Source: a virus
Strand: one strand, 5' to 3'
Virus record (IMG/VR): IMGVR_UViG_3300025879_001499
Coordinates: 1-64,000 of that record
DNA: 64,000 nt
Shown piece after piece: positions 45,112 through 54,445 of the stretch. How positions within the stretch are numbered: position 1 is the stretch's first letter; each line of letters opens with the position of its first letter. Under the pieces are notes generated by a model. It was given only the letters and a program-made list of their open reading frames with translations. It was not told the DNA's origin and ran no database searches. A program made the translations under genes and the position numbers.

Positions 45112-45324
45112 TTAATCCTTTTTTTCTACACCAAACTTAGAAAGTTTGTACCAAGCTCTTTCGTGAAAGAAATAAAGTATCATTTTAGTAAATACCTCAA
45201 CTCCACCAATGGTTAATCCCATTTCCCAACTTCCAGTTATTAGAGCTGATAGGAGCATCGTATCCAATGTTCCTATCACTCTCCAACTTATGGTTTTTAA
45301 AAGGTGTCTTTTATAACTTACCAT
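45112..45324 (-). CDS. DUF2061 membrane protein
   Basis: The sequence KRHLLKTISWRVIGTLDTMLLSALITGSWEMGLTIGGVEVFTKM with YFFHERAW is the DUF2061 signature (two transmembrane helices, conserved K-S/T-W-R and F-HER-W). DUF2061 proteins in bacteria often lie next to APS kinase and sulfate-activation genes, and here a CysC-like gene is two genes upstream. It overlaps the nucleotidyltransferase gene by 14 bp. Confidence 0.85.
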   Translation of the reverse strand: MVSYKRHLLKTISWRVIGTLDTMLLSALITGSWEMGLTIGGVEVFTKMILYFFHERAWYKLSKFGVEKKD

Positions 45325-45712
45325 CTTTTTTCATTTGCTCTCTGATTGAGGTTGCTGAGATATCACCTATTTCCTTTGGTGGTACGTGCTCTATAATATC
45401 GTACCCCACTCCTCTACCATAGTTGATAGATTCTATATCTGGAATAATGGTTGGTAATACTTTACCCTCTTCAATGAGTTCTTTTAACTCACCTTCTTTC
45501 ACCATTTCCAAAATTTGTTCTGCTGTCCAAGGATTCTTTTCATCTGGTTCTACATCTCTGATACCTAACCATACGTTGTATCCTTCTTTAAGTCTTTCAT
45601 TGATTAACCATAGATGTCCCTTATGTAGCGGCTGCCATCTACCTGCAAAAAATGAATACTTCTTCTCCGTAGAGGAACTCTCTTTATCTGCTCGTGCTTT
45701 TATGTTTGCCAT
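45311..45712 (-). CDS. Nucleotidyltransferase-fold adenylyltransferase-like protein
   Basis: The signature FFAGRWQPLHKGHLWLINE contains HKGH, and DISATSIREQMKKDG is the ISxTxxR block, so this is an active-looking nucleotidyltransferase of the NMN/ATP-sulfurylase/cytidylyltransferase superfamily. Neighbouring APS-kinase-like and DUF2061 genes suggest a role in sulfate activation, whereas the motif alone would equally fit a nicotinamide-mononucleotide adenylyltransferase. At 133 residues it lacks extra domains. Confidence 0.75.
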   Translation of the reverse strand: MANIKARADKESSSTEKKYSFFAGRWQPLHKGHLWLINERLKEGYNVWLGIRDVEPDEKNPWTAEQILEMVKEGELKELIEEGKVLPTIIPDIESINYGRGVGYDIIEHVPPKEIGDISATSIREQMKKDGKL

Positions 45713-45729
45713 TGATTTAATTTAGCGGT

Positions 45730-46215
45730 TTATAACTTGTTTTCTTTTTTTAAATGATTTACGATTTTGGTGAACGATTGTTCAGGTGTATCTTTAGTTG
45801 TATCCACATCAAAGAAATTCTTTTGAGGTGCTACATAATCTTCCGAATGGAAGTGGTCTCTTTCTCTTGGTTCAGAACAGTGTACATAGAACTCAGAAAA
45901 ATCATCTAAACCAATTCTTTCTTTGAATTCTTCTCTTAACCATTCATAAGGTGCTACTAATGATACGACTACATCACATCCTTTATTGTAAAGATACTCA
46001 GCTATTAAATGAGCGTTTCGGATGTTGTTGATTCTTCCCTGTTCGGAATAATCTTTATTTACAGTAAGTGCTCTTAAATCATCACCATCGATGTGAAACA
46101 CTTCCTTTCTCCAATTTCGTTTTTCGGATTGGAGTAGTTCTACTAACTTTTTACCTAATACAGTTTTTCCGTGAGCCGGTTGGCCTGTAAACCAATAAAT
46201 TTTACCATTTACCAT
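45730..46215 (-). CDS. APS kinase (CysC)-like kinase
   Basis: The P-loop WFTGQPAHGKTVLGKKL (residues 8-24) replaces the usual GLSGAGKT. FHIDGDDLRALTVNKDYSEQGRINNIRNAHLIAEYLYNKG and VVVSLVAPYEWLREEFKE match CysC (the DGD and RxxNxxR APS-binding residues). It would make PAPS from APS and ATP, or phosphorylate a related nucleotide. PAPS would feed the sulfotransferase-like domain at 40143-41612. It is first behind the composite promoter at 46235-46270. Confidence 0.8.
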   Translation of the reverse strand: MVNGKIYWFTGQPAHGKTVLGKKLVELLQSEKRNWRKEVFHIDGDDLRALTVNKDYSEQGRINNIRNAHLIAEYLYNKGCDVVVSLVAPYEWLREEFKERIGLDDFSEFYVHCSEPRERDHFHSEDYVAPQKNFFDVDTTKDTPEQSFTKIVNHLKKENKL

Positions 46216-46234
46216 AACTTGAGTTTAATTGATA

Positions 46235-46270
46235 CAAATATACAAAAAAAGTTTGGATTTACCAAACTTT
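46235..46270 (-). promoter_or_regulatory. Combined terminator and promoter before the CysC-like gene
   Basis: A 9-bp stem AAAGTTTGG/CCAAACTTT (46248-46270) with a 5-nt loop and T-tract ends the zeta-kinase transcript. TTTGG in its 5' arm is also the -33 element of a promoter whose TATATTTG (46235-46242) comes 20 nt later. Confidence 0.7.
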
Positions 46271-46300
46271 TCTTGCATTTATTTTTAATTTGAGTAGATA

Positions 46301-47512
46301 TTAGTTAATAGCATATTTAGCTTCATTATCATCCCAATCTTTTTTAGACATATAACCAAATGATTCAACACCTTTAATGGTTAACATCCTATCCGTATTT
46401 TTGTTTTTAAACATATCTGCACCACGTTTTGATGCATGTACTTTTATTAATTTTTTACCCCTTCTAGTATCAACGTAACTAACATACTCATTGTTAGATT
46501 CATCTACCGATTCTTTCATATTTGAGGTAATTGATTCAGGTGCGTTATCTTTAACCCATCCAAACAATTTATCTTTCCAAATTTTTTCTGGGAAAATACC
46601 ACCCTTAGCTTTCTTAACAGGTAGTGAAAGGAAACCCTTTACTTTACCTTTAATCGTTCTACCCTCATCATCAGTATAGAATACAGTATTCTCAGGGTTG
46701 TTTAGAATAACATCTACTCTACCATTCATTCCTTTTGGAAGTGCTTTAGTTATCAATCCCCATATTGTGTTAGAAGCACCTTCATGTGTTTTTAAAAGGA
46801 TATCTTCAGGTACCATCCTAGCTCTACTCTTATTATTTACCATTGCGGTAACGTAGTTAGTAAGAACCCAAGTTAAGTGAATGTTTTCAGCTTTATATCC
46901 AGCGTTCTTTAACATAGGAAGTACTTTAGTAATATCAGTTACATCCTTTGCCGTAATATCAAATAAGATATTTGGAAGTGTTTCTGGGTTATCTTTACCA
47001 GTTAATAAGTTAGCCAATGAATTATCTTTGATACCCATTGCTTTAACTAAGATATGAAGAGCGTATACGTGGTTTGGGTTCTTTAGATTTAAATTTTGTA
47101 ATTTATACCCATCACTTTCAATTTTGTTTATCAAATCTAAATCCTTTGGTTTGATATTTTTACCATATTTTTTAATGATAGTTTTAATATCCAATTTACC
47201 CAGCCTATTTAGTACCTGAAGTTGTTTCTTCATTTCATCCACATCTCTAATTTTAAAAGATGCCGAATCTACAAAGTTTTTTATAGCGAATCCTTTACCA
47301 CTACCAGCTCCACCAGCCATAAAAACGATTTGACCATATGGTTTACGATTACCATAGGTAATCAACTTTTCATTTAATATCTCTTCTGTTATTTCTTCGA
47401 AAATCATAATTTCATTTTTTCTCTTTTTCTTTCCTGCACAATGTGCCTTTTGACTAAATCCTTTTGGGTTAGAACAATCTATTGATTTCTTATATTTCTT
47501 ACTCCAAGTCAT
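46301..47512 (-). CDS. Zeta-toxin-like P-loop protein with Cys-motif and tag-like start
   Basis: The protein (403 residues) has three parts. Residues 10-27 (SIDCSNPKGFSQKAHCAG) form a two-Cys motif I recall from the ends of many marine phage proteins. Then IFEEITEEILNE resembles a cleavable capsid-targeting tag. QIVFMAGGAGSGKGFAIKNF follows as a Walker A of zeta-toxin or kinase type, and a long C-terminal part contains KESVDESNNEY. A second possible start is the ATG at 47405-47407 (MIFEEIT). It may be a packaged kinase or a phosphotransferase; catalysis is not shown. Confidence 0.65.
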   Translation of the reverse strand: MTWSKKYKKSIDCSNPKGFSQKAHCAGKKKRKNEIMIFEEITEEILNEKLITYGNRKPYGQIVFMAGGAGSGKGFAIKNFVDSASFKIRDVDEMKKQLQVLNRLGKLDIKTIIKKYGKNIKPKDLDLINKIESDGYKLQNLNLKNPNHVYALHILVKAMGIKDNSLANLLTGKDNPETLPNILFDITAKDVTDITKVLPMLKNAGYKAENIHLTWVLTNYVTAMVNNKSRARMVPEDILLKTHEGASNTIWGLITKALPKGMNGRVDVILNNPENTVFYTDDEGRTIKGKVKGFLSLPVKKAKGGIFPEKIWKDKLFGWVKDNAPESITSNMKESVDESNNEYVSYVDTRRGKKLIKVHASKRGADMFKNKNTDRMLTIKGVESFGYMSKKDWDDNEAKYAIN

Positions 47513-47547
47513 ATTCTATAAATATATATTCAAAACCTTAAAAGTTG

Positions 47548-49146
47548 TTATTTTGTGGTGATTTTTACACCACCTTGGAAGAATCCATTTGGTACATTCT
47601 GAATTGTTGTTGGTTTATCATTTGTATTTTTATTAAACAATACATTTGGTGTACCACCCAATAAGCTTCTTCTATCAGTCCAATCATCTGCATTTGATGA
47701 TGTGTAAATAGCATCACCAGATAAACTTTCTAAGGATGCCTTTATAACCTCAGGCTTAGAACCAGGATTTTGTTGTAATAACAAAGCAGCCATACCAGCA
47801 ACTTGAGGAGCTGCCATAGATGTTCCACCAATATTACATTGACGATATGCATTATCAAAGTTATAAGGTGCATCGGCAAACTTATTTGTATTTGAAGTAC
47901 AACTCATAATATTGGTTCCAGCAGCATAGATATCAACACCAGGTCCACATTCCGATGATTGAACTTTTTGGTCTTTTGTTGCTGAGTTAGCAGTTGAATC
48001 TATATTACCAACCATTATTGCTCTATCTGAATATGGGGATGACCCTCTATGATAATAACGAGTACCAACATTAGTTACAACAAAATTATCATAATCATCA
48101 CCACCAGGTATATCTATTTTATTACCTCTATTACCAGCGGCAATAGTTACTACAATACCAGCATCAATCAATTCCTCTACATCAGTATCAACCGATGCTA
48201 TTCTTGTATTGGATACGAAATTTCTACCAGCGTTTGCACCACTATTATATACTAAACCATAATTAGATTCTCTATAAGATGAACTACTGGTTGTATTTGA
48301 ATCTGTATAGGATGTTCCTCTATAAGTTAATGAAGTTACAGAATCAAAATAAGTTCCATATCCCCAACTCATATTTACCACAGTTGGTCTTTTATATCCA
48401 GTATCAGATTGAATTGGTTTATTGTTGTGCCAACCCTTAATGACATCAAATGCATCGGATATAGAAATACCAGTACCACTATCACTACTACCTTCCAATC
48501 CATTTACTTTTACGAAGTAAACAGCAGCACCTTTAGCTACTCCATGATTCAAGCCAGCAGCGATGCCAGCTACGTGAGTCCCATGCCCATCTAAATCTCT
48601 ATTGTGATTTGCATCTTGAGTTCCACTTACCCCACTTAAATTGTACCAATCAATTGTTAGTGCTCTCTCAACACCATCAGTTCCTTTAAATTCAGGGTGG
48701 TCAAACTGTAATCCACTATCTTGAATTACAATATCCACACCACTACCATCTAAATTATAAGTATAATCTTCGGATGTAGATGTACTACTACCATAGTTGT
48801 TAGTTTTGGATTTATGTCTTATCAATCCCCAATTTAAAAATGCACCACTATCAGATGTGGTTTTAGTAAAATTTCCAGTTTGAGTTACTCTTGGTTCGAT
48901 GAAAATATCATCTCTAAATTCAGGTGGTATTTCAACAGCCATAACTCTTTCATCTTGTCTTATTAGTTCAACCTCTTCTTCTGAAAGAGTGTACCAAGTT
49001 TGACGTGGCGAGTTTGGTCTAAGATTTGGAGAATCAACTCTACGATTAGGGATATATAGTTTACCCCCATCGTTTTCGTTTTCCATATCATCCCAAAAAG
49101 ATTGATAATTTACACCTTTGTGTAATATAACGTTGTATGTTTCCAT
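47548..49146 (-). CDS. Subtilisin-like serine protease (S8 family)
   Basis: The 532-residue protein contains the full catalytic triad: VDIVIQDSGLQFDHPEF (Asp), DLDGHGTHVAGIAAG (His) and NIGGTSMAAPQVAGMAALL (Ser), with oxyanion Asn in TIAAGNRGNKID. There is no signal peptide, and the N-terminus (ETYNVILHKGVNYQSFWDDM) may be an inhibitory prodomain. Subtilases of this kind occur near tail genes in marine T4-like phages. It lies 9 bp after the 883-residue fibre protein, so it may mature tail proteins or digest host surface material. Confidence 0.9.
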   Translation of the reverse strand: METYNVILHKGVNYQSFWDDMENENDGGKLYIPNRRVDSPNLRPNSPRQTWYTLSEEEVELIRQDERVMAVEIPPEFRDDIFIEPRVTQTGNFTKTTSDSGAFLNWGLIRHKSKTNNYGSSTSTSEDYTYNLDGSGVDIVIQDSGLQFDHPEFKGTDGVERALTIDWYNLSGVSGTQDANHNRDLDGHGTHVAGIAAGLNHGVAKGAAVYFVKVNGLEGSSDSGTGISISDAFDVIKGWHNNKPIQSDTGYKRPTVVNMSWGYGTYFDSVTSLTYRGTSYTDSNTTSSSSYRESNYGLVYNSGANAGRNFVSNTRIASVDTDVEELIDAGIVVTIAAGNRGNKIDIPGGDDYDNFVVTNVGTRYYHRGSSPYSDRAIMVGNIDSTANSATKDQKVQSSECGPGVDIYAAGTNIMSCTSNTNKFADAPYNFDNAYRQCNIGGTSMAAPQVAGMAALLLQQNPGSKPEVIKASLESLSGDAIYTSSNADDWTDRRSLLGGTPNVLFNKNTNDKPTTIQNVPNGFFQGGVKITTK

Positions 49147-49155
49147 TTAGTTTTA

Positions 49156-51807
49156 TTAATATAGTGCGTTCCATTGGTTACCATCCCAAAAGTATGGTTT
49201 AATTGTATTCCCACTACCACTTGATATAATACTACCACTCTGAGGATTTGTTGGAGTTGTTGTTCTTGGTGTAAGTTGAAGAATATCATCTATTTTTACA
49301 CCTAATTCGTTACTTGAACTCAACAATAACTCACCTTCAGTTCTAAACTCCATTGCAACAGATTCAATATTGGTAGTTGTTGTAGTAATCGTATGAGTAT
49401 TGATTGTACCACCAACAGTTAAATTATCATCTAACGATATGGAACCAGTACCAATTACTGAACCAGTACCAATAGTTATTGTACCCGTTGTAGTAATATC
49501 TTCAGTTGTAATTAAAGATTCTACTGTTGCAAAATCAATATTACCAGCACCATCGGTTTTTAAAACTTGATTTGCAGATGTACCATCCGAAGTTGGGAAT
49601 TGGATAGCGTTATTAAGTATAAGAGTATCACCTTCCAATCTACCAAATGAACCAGTTGAATCAGCATTACCGGATAAAGCACCAGTATAAGTAATATTCG
49701 AAACAACTATATCATCAACTGTAAGCGTATTGGTTGCATCATTGAATGTTAAATCAGCTGAACTGGTTATATCACCAGTTGAACCGGCTATTAATACGTG
49801 TCCATTAAGTGTTGTGGCTGGTGTTATTTGTGCCGATGAAGATACAATACCAGCTCCCAATGTTTCTATCTGACCTGATGATGATATGATACCAACAGGA
49901 ACATTAGTCAAAGTAGAATAATCACCACCACTATCAGCTCCACCAGTCAATGATACCCAACTACCACTTTTATATCCTAAGAAATCATGCGAATCTAAGT
50001 TATATAATATATCACCATTTGAAACCGAAAAAGATGCAGTTACATCATTATCAAACGGAGTCAACCTAAATGGTGAATCGGTAATCACAACAGCGTTAGA
50101 TGCTGATAGGTTTAAGTTGTTATTTGAATATATAGTTGGTGTACCAGATGTACCAACTGATATTGATTCTGCTGTTATAGCACCAGATGCAGATATTGTA
50201 CTATTGAATATAGCAGGAGGTCCTACTATGAAATTACCCGTACCATCTTCAATTGATGCTGAGAATGAACCAGATGCTATCTTTTGTCCATCAACCCCAC
50301 CTTCGATTGCCGAACCAGGTATATTGAATAATCCTGCTCCACTACCACTAATAAGTGAACCACTTTGGATTACTATATTCCCATTTGCTAATATACTACC
50401 AGTTGGTGTGTTGATTGTAATACCAACTACACTATTGGCAGTTATCGAATTATCACCATCCGATAGTGATGATGCCTCAGTTGCAACAGTACCAATAATT
50501 GCGGATGATGGTATCCCAAATAATTGAGCACCACTACCACTAAATGCACCATTAGTTAGTAAAACACTACCAGTTACTTGAACATCTCTAAATTTCTGAG
50601 TTGCAGTGAAATCATTCTCATCTACAAGATTCACACCTTGAATAGCATCTATATTAGTTTGTAATGCCGAAGCTGATGCATCTAATGCACCTTGTAATAC
50701 AAAAGTTAAATCACTTATTTGTTGTGAAGATGATATGATGTTAGTACCACTTACACTAAACCCACCACCTCCAGCTGAACCTGAAAGGACTTGTAGTTGA
50801 TTTAAATAAGGTAACACTAATGAATTTGCATAATACCTATTGGTTGAACCCTCACTAATATCATCGGTAGTTAGAGTTGATAAGTCTATCTGAGAACCAT
50901 CTATTTGTGCAGATGATGATACTATACCCGTTGGTTTGTTGCTAAGAGTATTCCAATCGGCTGCTCCACCACCAGCGTTATCCAATCTAGTTGCAAATGA
51001 ACCAGAATCAGTTTCATAATCAGATAAACTAACAAAGTTACCAATATCATTTGTAGTCAACAAATTACCACCATCAGCACCACCAATGGCTAAATCTATT
51101 GTATCATTAAATGCATTACCAACGCCAGTAAATGTAAGAGTAGAATTGGATAATGTTATATTTGAGATATAATCAGTTCCACCTCCACTACCACCTCCCG
51201 CAGCGTTTAACGCATATGAGGAAGTAACAGCGTATGATGCTGATAAAACGGTCATTGATGATGTAACACTACTACCTATGAATCCCAACTCAGTAATTTG
51301 CTGTGAACCAGATACAGTTCCCGATGGAATTGATACACCACCACCACCACCGGCTCCGAACCCTGCAGCTGCAACCGATGCGGATACATCCGAATCGAAG
51401 TTGGTTATAGTTGATGAACTGATTGAACCACTTAATACATCACTACCACCCAATGCGGATAATACTGCAGTATTTAAGTTTTGTATTTGAGTAGCTTCGA
51501 CTTGTTGAGATGAAGTTATCATACCCAAATCAATAACGTGCTCAGTTACTCTAGCATTAGTATAATATAGATTTGAGGGATTTTCAGAAATATCACTCGT
51601 ATCTAATGCGTTAATTGTAGAGTTTACCGTTGATATCTGAGATGTTAATTCAGCATCAGTTGCTAAATCATCTGTAAGATATGATTGTAATGATGTTAAT
51701 GTTGTTTTTTGTGTTGTTCCACCATCTACAACGGGAAAAATCGTAGCATCTCTAAGAGAGCCCGATGTTAGTTCCGTTAGTTCCGATATTTTTACGTTAT
51801 CTGCCAT
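49156..51807 (-). CDS. Long fibre or whisker-type virion protein
   Basis: The 883-residue protein starts MADNVKISELTELTSGSLRD, a start I recall from marine phage fibre and neck proteins. It is rich in Ser, Thr, Gly, Ile and Asn with recurring blocks (GIISSSGQIETLGAG, GIVSSSAQIDGSQIDLS, SQQVEATQI) that suggest trimeric beta-prism or beta-helix repeats. The C-terminus (IKPYFWDGNQWNALY) is Trp/Tyr-rich as in fibre tips. It should be the receptor-binding or side fibre. The subtilase gene follows it. Confidence 0.8.
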   Translation of the reverse strand: MADNVKISELTELTSGSLRDATIFPVVDGGTTQKTTLTSLQSYLTDDLATDAELTSQISTVNSTINALDTSDISENPSNLYYTNARVTEHVIDLGMITSSQQVEATQIQNLNTAVLSALGGSDVLSGSISSSTITNFDSDVSASVAAAGFGAGGGGGVSIPSGTVSGSQQITELGFIGSSVTSSMTVLSASYAVTSSYALNAAGGGSGGGTDYISNITLSNSTLTFTGVGNAFNDTIDLAIGGADGGNLLTTNDIGNFVSLSDYETDSGSFATRLDNAGGGAADWNTLSNKPTGIVSSSAQIDGSQIDLSTLTTDDISEGSTNRYYANSLVLPYLNQLQVLSGSAGGGGFSVSGTNIISSSQQISDLTFVLQGALDASASALQTNIDAIQGVNLVDENDFTATQKFRDVQVTGSVLLTNGAFSGSGAQLFGIPSSAIIGTVATEASSLSDGDNSITANSVVGITINTPTGSILANGNIVIQSGSLISGSGAGLFNIPGSAIEGGVDGQKIASGSFSASIEDGTGNFIVGPPAIFNSTISASGAITAESISVGTSGTPTIYSNNNLNLSASNAVVITDSPFRLTPFDNDVTASFSVSNGDILYNLDSHDFLGYKSGSWVSLTGGADSGGDYSTLTNVPVGIISSSGQIETLGAGIVSSSAQITPATTLNGHVLIAGSTGDITSSADLTFNDATNTLTVDDIVVSNITYTGALSGNADSTGSFGRLEGDTLILNNAIQFPTSDGTSANQVLKTDGAGNIDFATVESLITTEDITTTGTITIGTGSVIGTGSISLDDNLTVGGTINTHTITTTTTNIESVAMEFRTEGELLLSSSNELGVKIDDILQLTPRTTTPTNPQSGSIISSGSGNTIKPYFWDGNQWNALY

Positions 51808-51860
51808 ATCTTACCAATGTTCTTATCTTTGTTTCTTTTATTCTTTCTTTATATAACGTA

Positions 51861-52274
51861 TTACAATCTACCCCACTCCGAAATACTTTCTTTGAGTGGT
51901 TTCATACCACCCTTAACTCTGAGTGTATTCAATTGTTTAATTACCTCTTTTTGTTTTTGAGAGTTCGGTATTGTTTTCAAAGCTTGAGTCATTAACTTAT
52001 ACATCTCAGCTTTCTCAGATGATGATAATGATTCGTTCATCTCTCTAGCATACATCTTCATCTTAACATCCATATCAACAAACCTCACTTTGATGTTTTG
52101 TTGTTTGTAGAAACGATTAAGTGTTCTTACCAAATCACTAATTACCGATTTTACCTTCTCTTTATCATTCTTATCCGTAACCCAAAAGAACTCTTGTGGA
52201 AAGAGTTCTCTAACGATGTTTGCAATCGATATGGTTAGGGATGATTCGTTTAATATATCAGTTAGCTTAATCAT
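51861..52274 (-). CDS. Putative packaged protein with capsid-targeting-like tag
   Basis: The N-terminus MIKLTDILNE|SS matches the tag form (hydrophobic-x-Glu at residue 10) seen in other proteins here. The rest is helical with two extra internal sites (REMNESLSS, LKESISEWG). The ATG at 52272-52274 was chosen because it lies right after the stop of the 620-residue gene (TAATATG). No enzyme motif is visible. Confidence 0.65.
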   Translation of the reverse strand: MIKLTDILNESSLTISIANIVRELFPQEFFWVTDKNDKEKVKSVISDLVRTLNRFYKQQNIKVRFVDMDVKMKMYAREMNESLSSSEKAEMYKLMTQALKTIPNSQKQKEVIKQLNTLRVKGGMKPLKESISEWGRL

Positions 52275-52275
52275 A

Positions 52276-54138
52276 TTAGTTGATGTATGCATTTAACTCA
52301 TATCCGTTCTTCATTCCGTAAACCTGAATGTGTAACATCTTTCTTTGTGGTTTACCATTTTTAAGAAGTTCTAACGATACTCTTGTAGTTTTACCCACCG
52401 ATGGTCTCTTTGAGTTCATTCCAACTTTGGTGAACATCTCATCATCCTCTATTTCGTATCCTTTCTTTTTAGCGTATACTTCTGCTGCCTCAATTGCATG
52501 AGTGTAAGATTTGTGATACACATCATCCGATTCGTTTACTGATTCATATTTAATCATATCAGTATTAAACTTTTCAAAATTCTTCTTTGCCCATTTTACG
52601 GCAGATTCGTAAGAATTAAATTTAATTCTGTCTTGTTTGAATCCTTTTTTCTTGTTTAAGAAATCAATGTAAACTTTTTCTTCGTTTACTAATTCAAACA
52701 GTTCATCTCTTGTAAGTTTTCTACCGAATGCCTTTTCAAATGCTTTAATCATTTTTACTTCAGTACTAGCATTTCTTCCAAGTAGTTTTAAAACTCTTTT
52801 TAATTCATCTTCAGAAAAATTATAGTTTACTTTTTCTTCGTTTACTGATTCATTTACCGAATATGAAAGGAATCCTCTATCACCAACGTTTACTTTAATT
52901 TTACCCTTAGATAGTTTTTCAACTTCTCTTTTAGTTTTCTGTGGGTCTTGATGTGCATGATAAAAGTTATTCTTAATCTTAGAAGATGAACCAGGTTTTT
53001 GATTAAAGTTTTTTACCAAATCACCACCATCATACCCAACTCCACCAATATTAACTTTATTATGACCAGAGTTATAATAAACATCATATTTTGGCTTAGC
53101 ATCTAATATTACCTGTGTAAGGTATTTGTAATCTGCCTTTTCGTTTAATGATTCATTAAATCCTTCAATATCCCATTGAATTCTTTGTAATGGATTATCA
53201 CCTCTAAAGTTTTTCTTTACCCAATCAATAAGTCCAGGTTCATTCTTAGCATTTTGAGCCATATCGAATGCGTTTCTAGCACCCCCATTACTTGCCATAC
53301 TATCCAACCATTGTTCATATTTCGTTTGAGTCCATCTTACTTTCTTAACTACTTTCTTATGTGGACCATCTCCTAATTTTGAAGTAGCTGCAGCGTAAGA
53401 ACCTGGAAGGAATACACCAACATCCTTACCATTACCATATTTTATTTTTTTTCTGAATAACCTTAGTGAATATTCTCCACTTTCTTTTTGTTTAGGTTTT
53501 GAAACTTCGCCTTGTCTTTTACCTAATTCAATTTTCTTTTCTTCAGCAGTTTTGGGATTTATTTCAAAATGTAAAGATTTTACTAAATCACCAATACCAT
53601 CAAATTTACCTTCGTTTACTGATTCATCAATTTCAAATTTAGAATATTTGTTTAAATCATTTAAACTTTTTAATTCAACTCGTTTACCGTTTGAATCCAA
53701 TCCATAGATAGTAGCGGTATATTTACCCATTCCATCGGAACGTTTACCTTTTAGTTTTTGTTTTAATTCAGCACCAGCTCTTCGTTTGTTGATAGATGAA
53801 TTAAATTCGTTTACTGATTCTAACTCAACACCTTCATATATTGATTTAAGATATTTAAGGAAGTCTTTATCACTCTTCATATCTCTAAAATCACTATTTG
53901 AAAATACTTTCTTTATAAAATCCCTAATATCTTTAGAACTTTGCTTGATTAAATCAAGTTCAGCTCCTAAACTTTCACTAACTTCATCTATGATTTTAAC
54001 TGGAACTAAGTGTGTACCAATTTTAGAATCGTATGCCATTATGTAATGAATACCATCCTTACCCATAAGTTTGAAATCCTTATGTTTCTTATTCCACTCT
54101 TTTTTAGTGATTGTATGTTTAATCTTAGGTTTAGCCAT
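52276..54138 (-). CDS. Beads-on-a-string protein with repeated VNE/LNE linkers
   Basis: The 620-residue basic protein contains at least six short acidic linkers with the pattern ES-V/L-NE: at about residues 107-111, 172-176, 329-333, 427-434 (double), 482-486 and 532-536. Between them lie basic alpha-beta segments of about 50-160 residues, some of which repeat a theme (KTIEEA-like, YESAVKWAKKNFEKF). V/L-N-E is close to the hydrophobic-x-Glu site of T4-type prohead proteases, so this may be a polyprotein cut into several internal head proteins. Neighbours with tag-like N-termini support that. No domain was recognised by name. Confidence 0.65.
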   Translation of the reverse strand: MAKPKIKHTITKKEWNKKHKDFKLMGKDGIHYIMAYDSKIGTHLVPVKIIDEVSESLGAELDLIKQSSKDIRDFIKKVFSNSDFRDMKSDKDFLKYLKSIYEGVELESVNEFNSSINKRRAGAELKQKLKGKRSDGMGKYTATIYGLDSNGKRVELKSLNDLNKYSKFEIDESVNEGKFDGIGDLVKSLHFEINPKTAEEKKIELGKRQGEVSKPKQKESGEYSLRLFRKKIKYGNGKDVGVFLPGSYAAATSKLGDGPHKKVVKKVRWTQTKYEQWLDSMASNGGARNAFDMAQNAKNEPGLIDWVKKNFRGDNPLQRIQWDIEGFNESLNEKADYKYLTQVILDAKPKYDVYYNSGHNKVNIGGVGYDGGDLVKNFNQKPGSSSKIKNNFYHAHQDPQKTKREVEKLSKGKIKVNVGDRGFLSYSVNESVNEEKVNYNFSEDELKRVLKLLGRNASTEVKMIKAFEKAFGRKLTRDELFELVNEEKVYIDFLNKKKGFKQDRIKFNSYESAVKWAKKNFEKFNTDMIKYESVNESDDVYHKSYTHAIEAAEVYAKKKGYEIEDDEMFTKVGMNSKRPSVGKTTRVSLELLKNGKPQRKMLHIQVYGMKNGYELNAYIN

Positions 54139-54139
54139 C

Positions 54140-54427
54140 TTATTTTAATTTGTTTGCTATTGAATATAAATCAAATTTGAATCCCATTCCAGCTCCACTA
54201 TATGAGTGGTCTACATCAATAGGTAGTTTTAGTTTCTTTTCTAATGCCTTTCCAACAATAACACCAATCATATCATCACCAGCTCCTCTAGCTTCAATTG
54301 CATTTTGTAATTCATCCAAATCCTTAGATGTTTTAGCAATTGCCGCTAAATGAACATCACCCTTTGAAGGCATAATTGTGAAATTAACTGAGAATTTCTT
54401 ACCACCTGATTTAATATCTATCTTCAT
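54140..54427 (-). CDS. Hypothetical small protein (95 aa)
   Basis: A basic start (MKIDIKSGGKKFSVNFTIMP) with alpha-beta pattern and IGVIVGKALEKKLKLPIDVD. It lies 1 bp from the 620-residue gene and may belong to the same virion module. No family recognised. Confidence 0.55.
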   Translation of the reverse strand: MKIDIKSGGKKFSVNFTIMPSKGDVHLAAIAKTSKDLDELQNAIEARGAGDDMIGVIVGKALEKKLKLPIDVDHSYSGAGMGFKFDLYSIANKLK

Positions 54428-54445
54428 ATCGTTTTATTTAATAAT

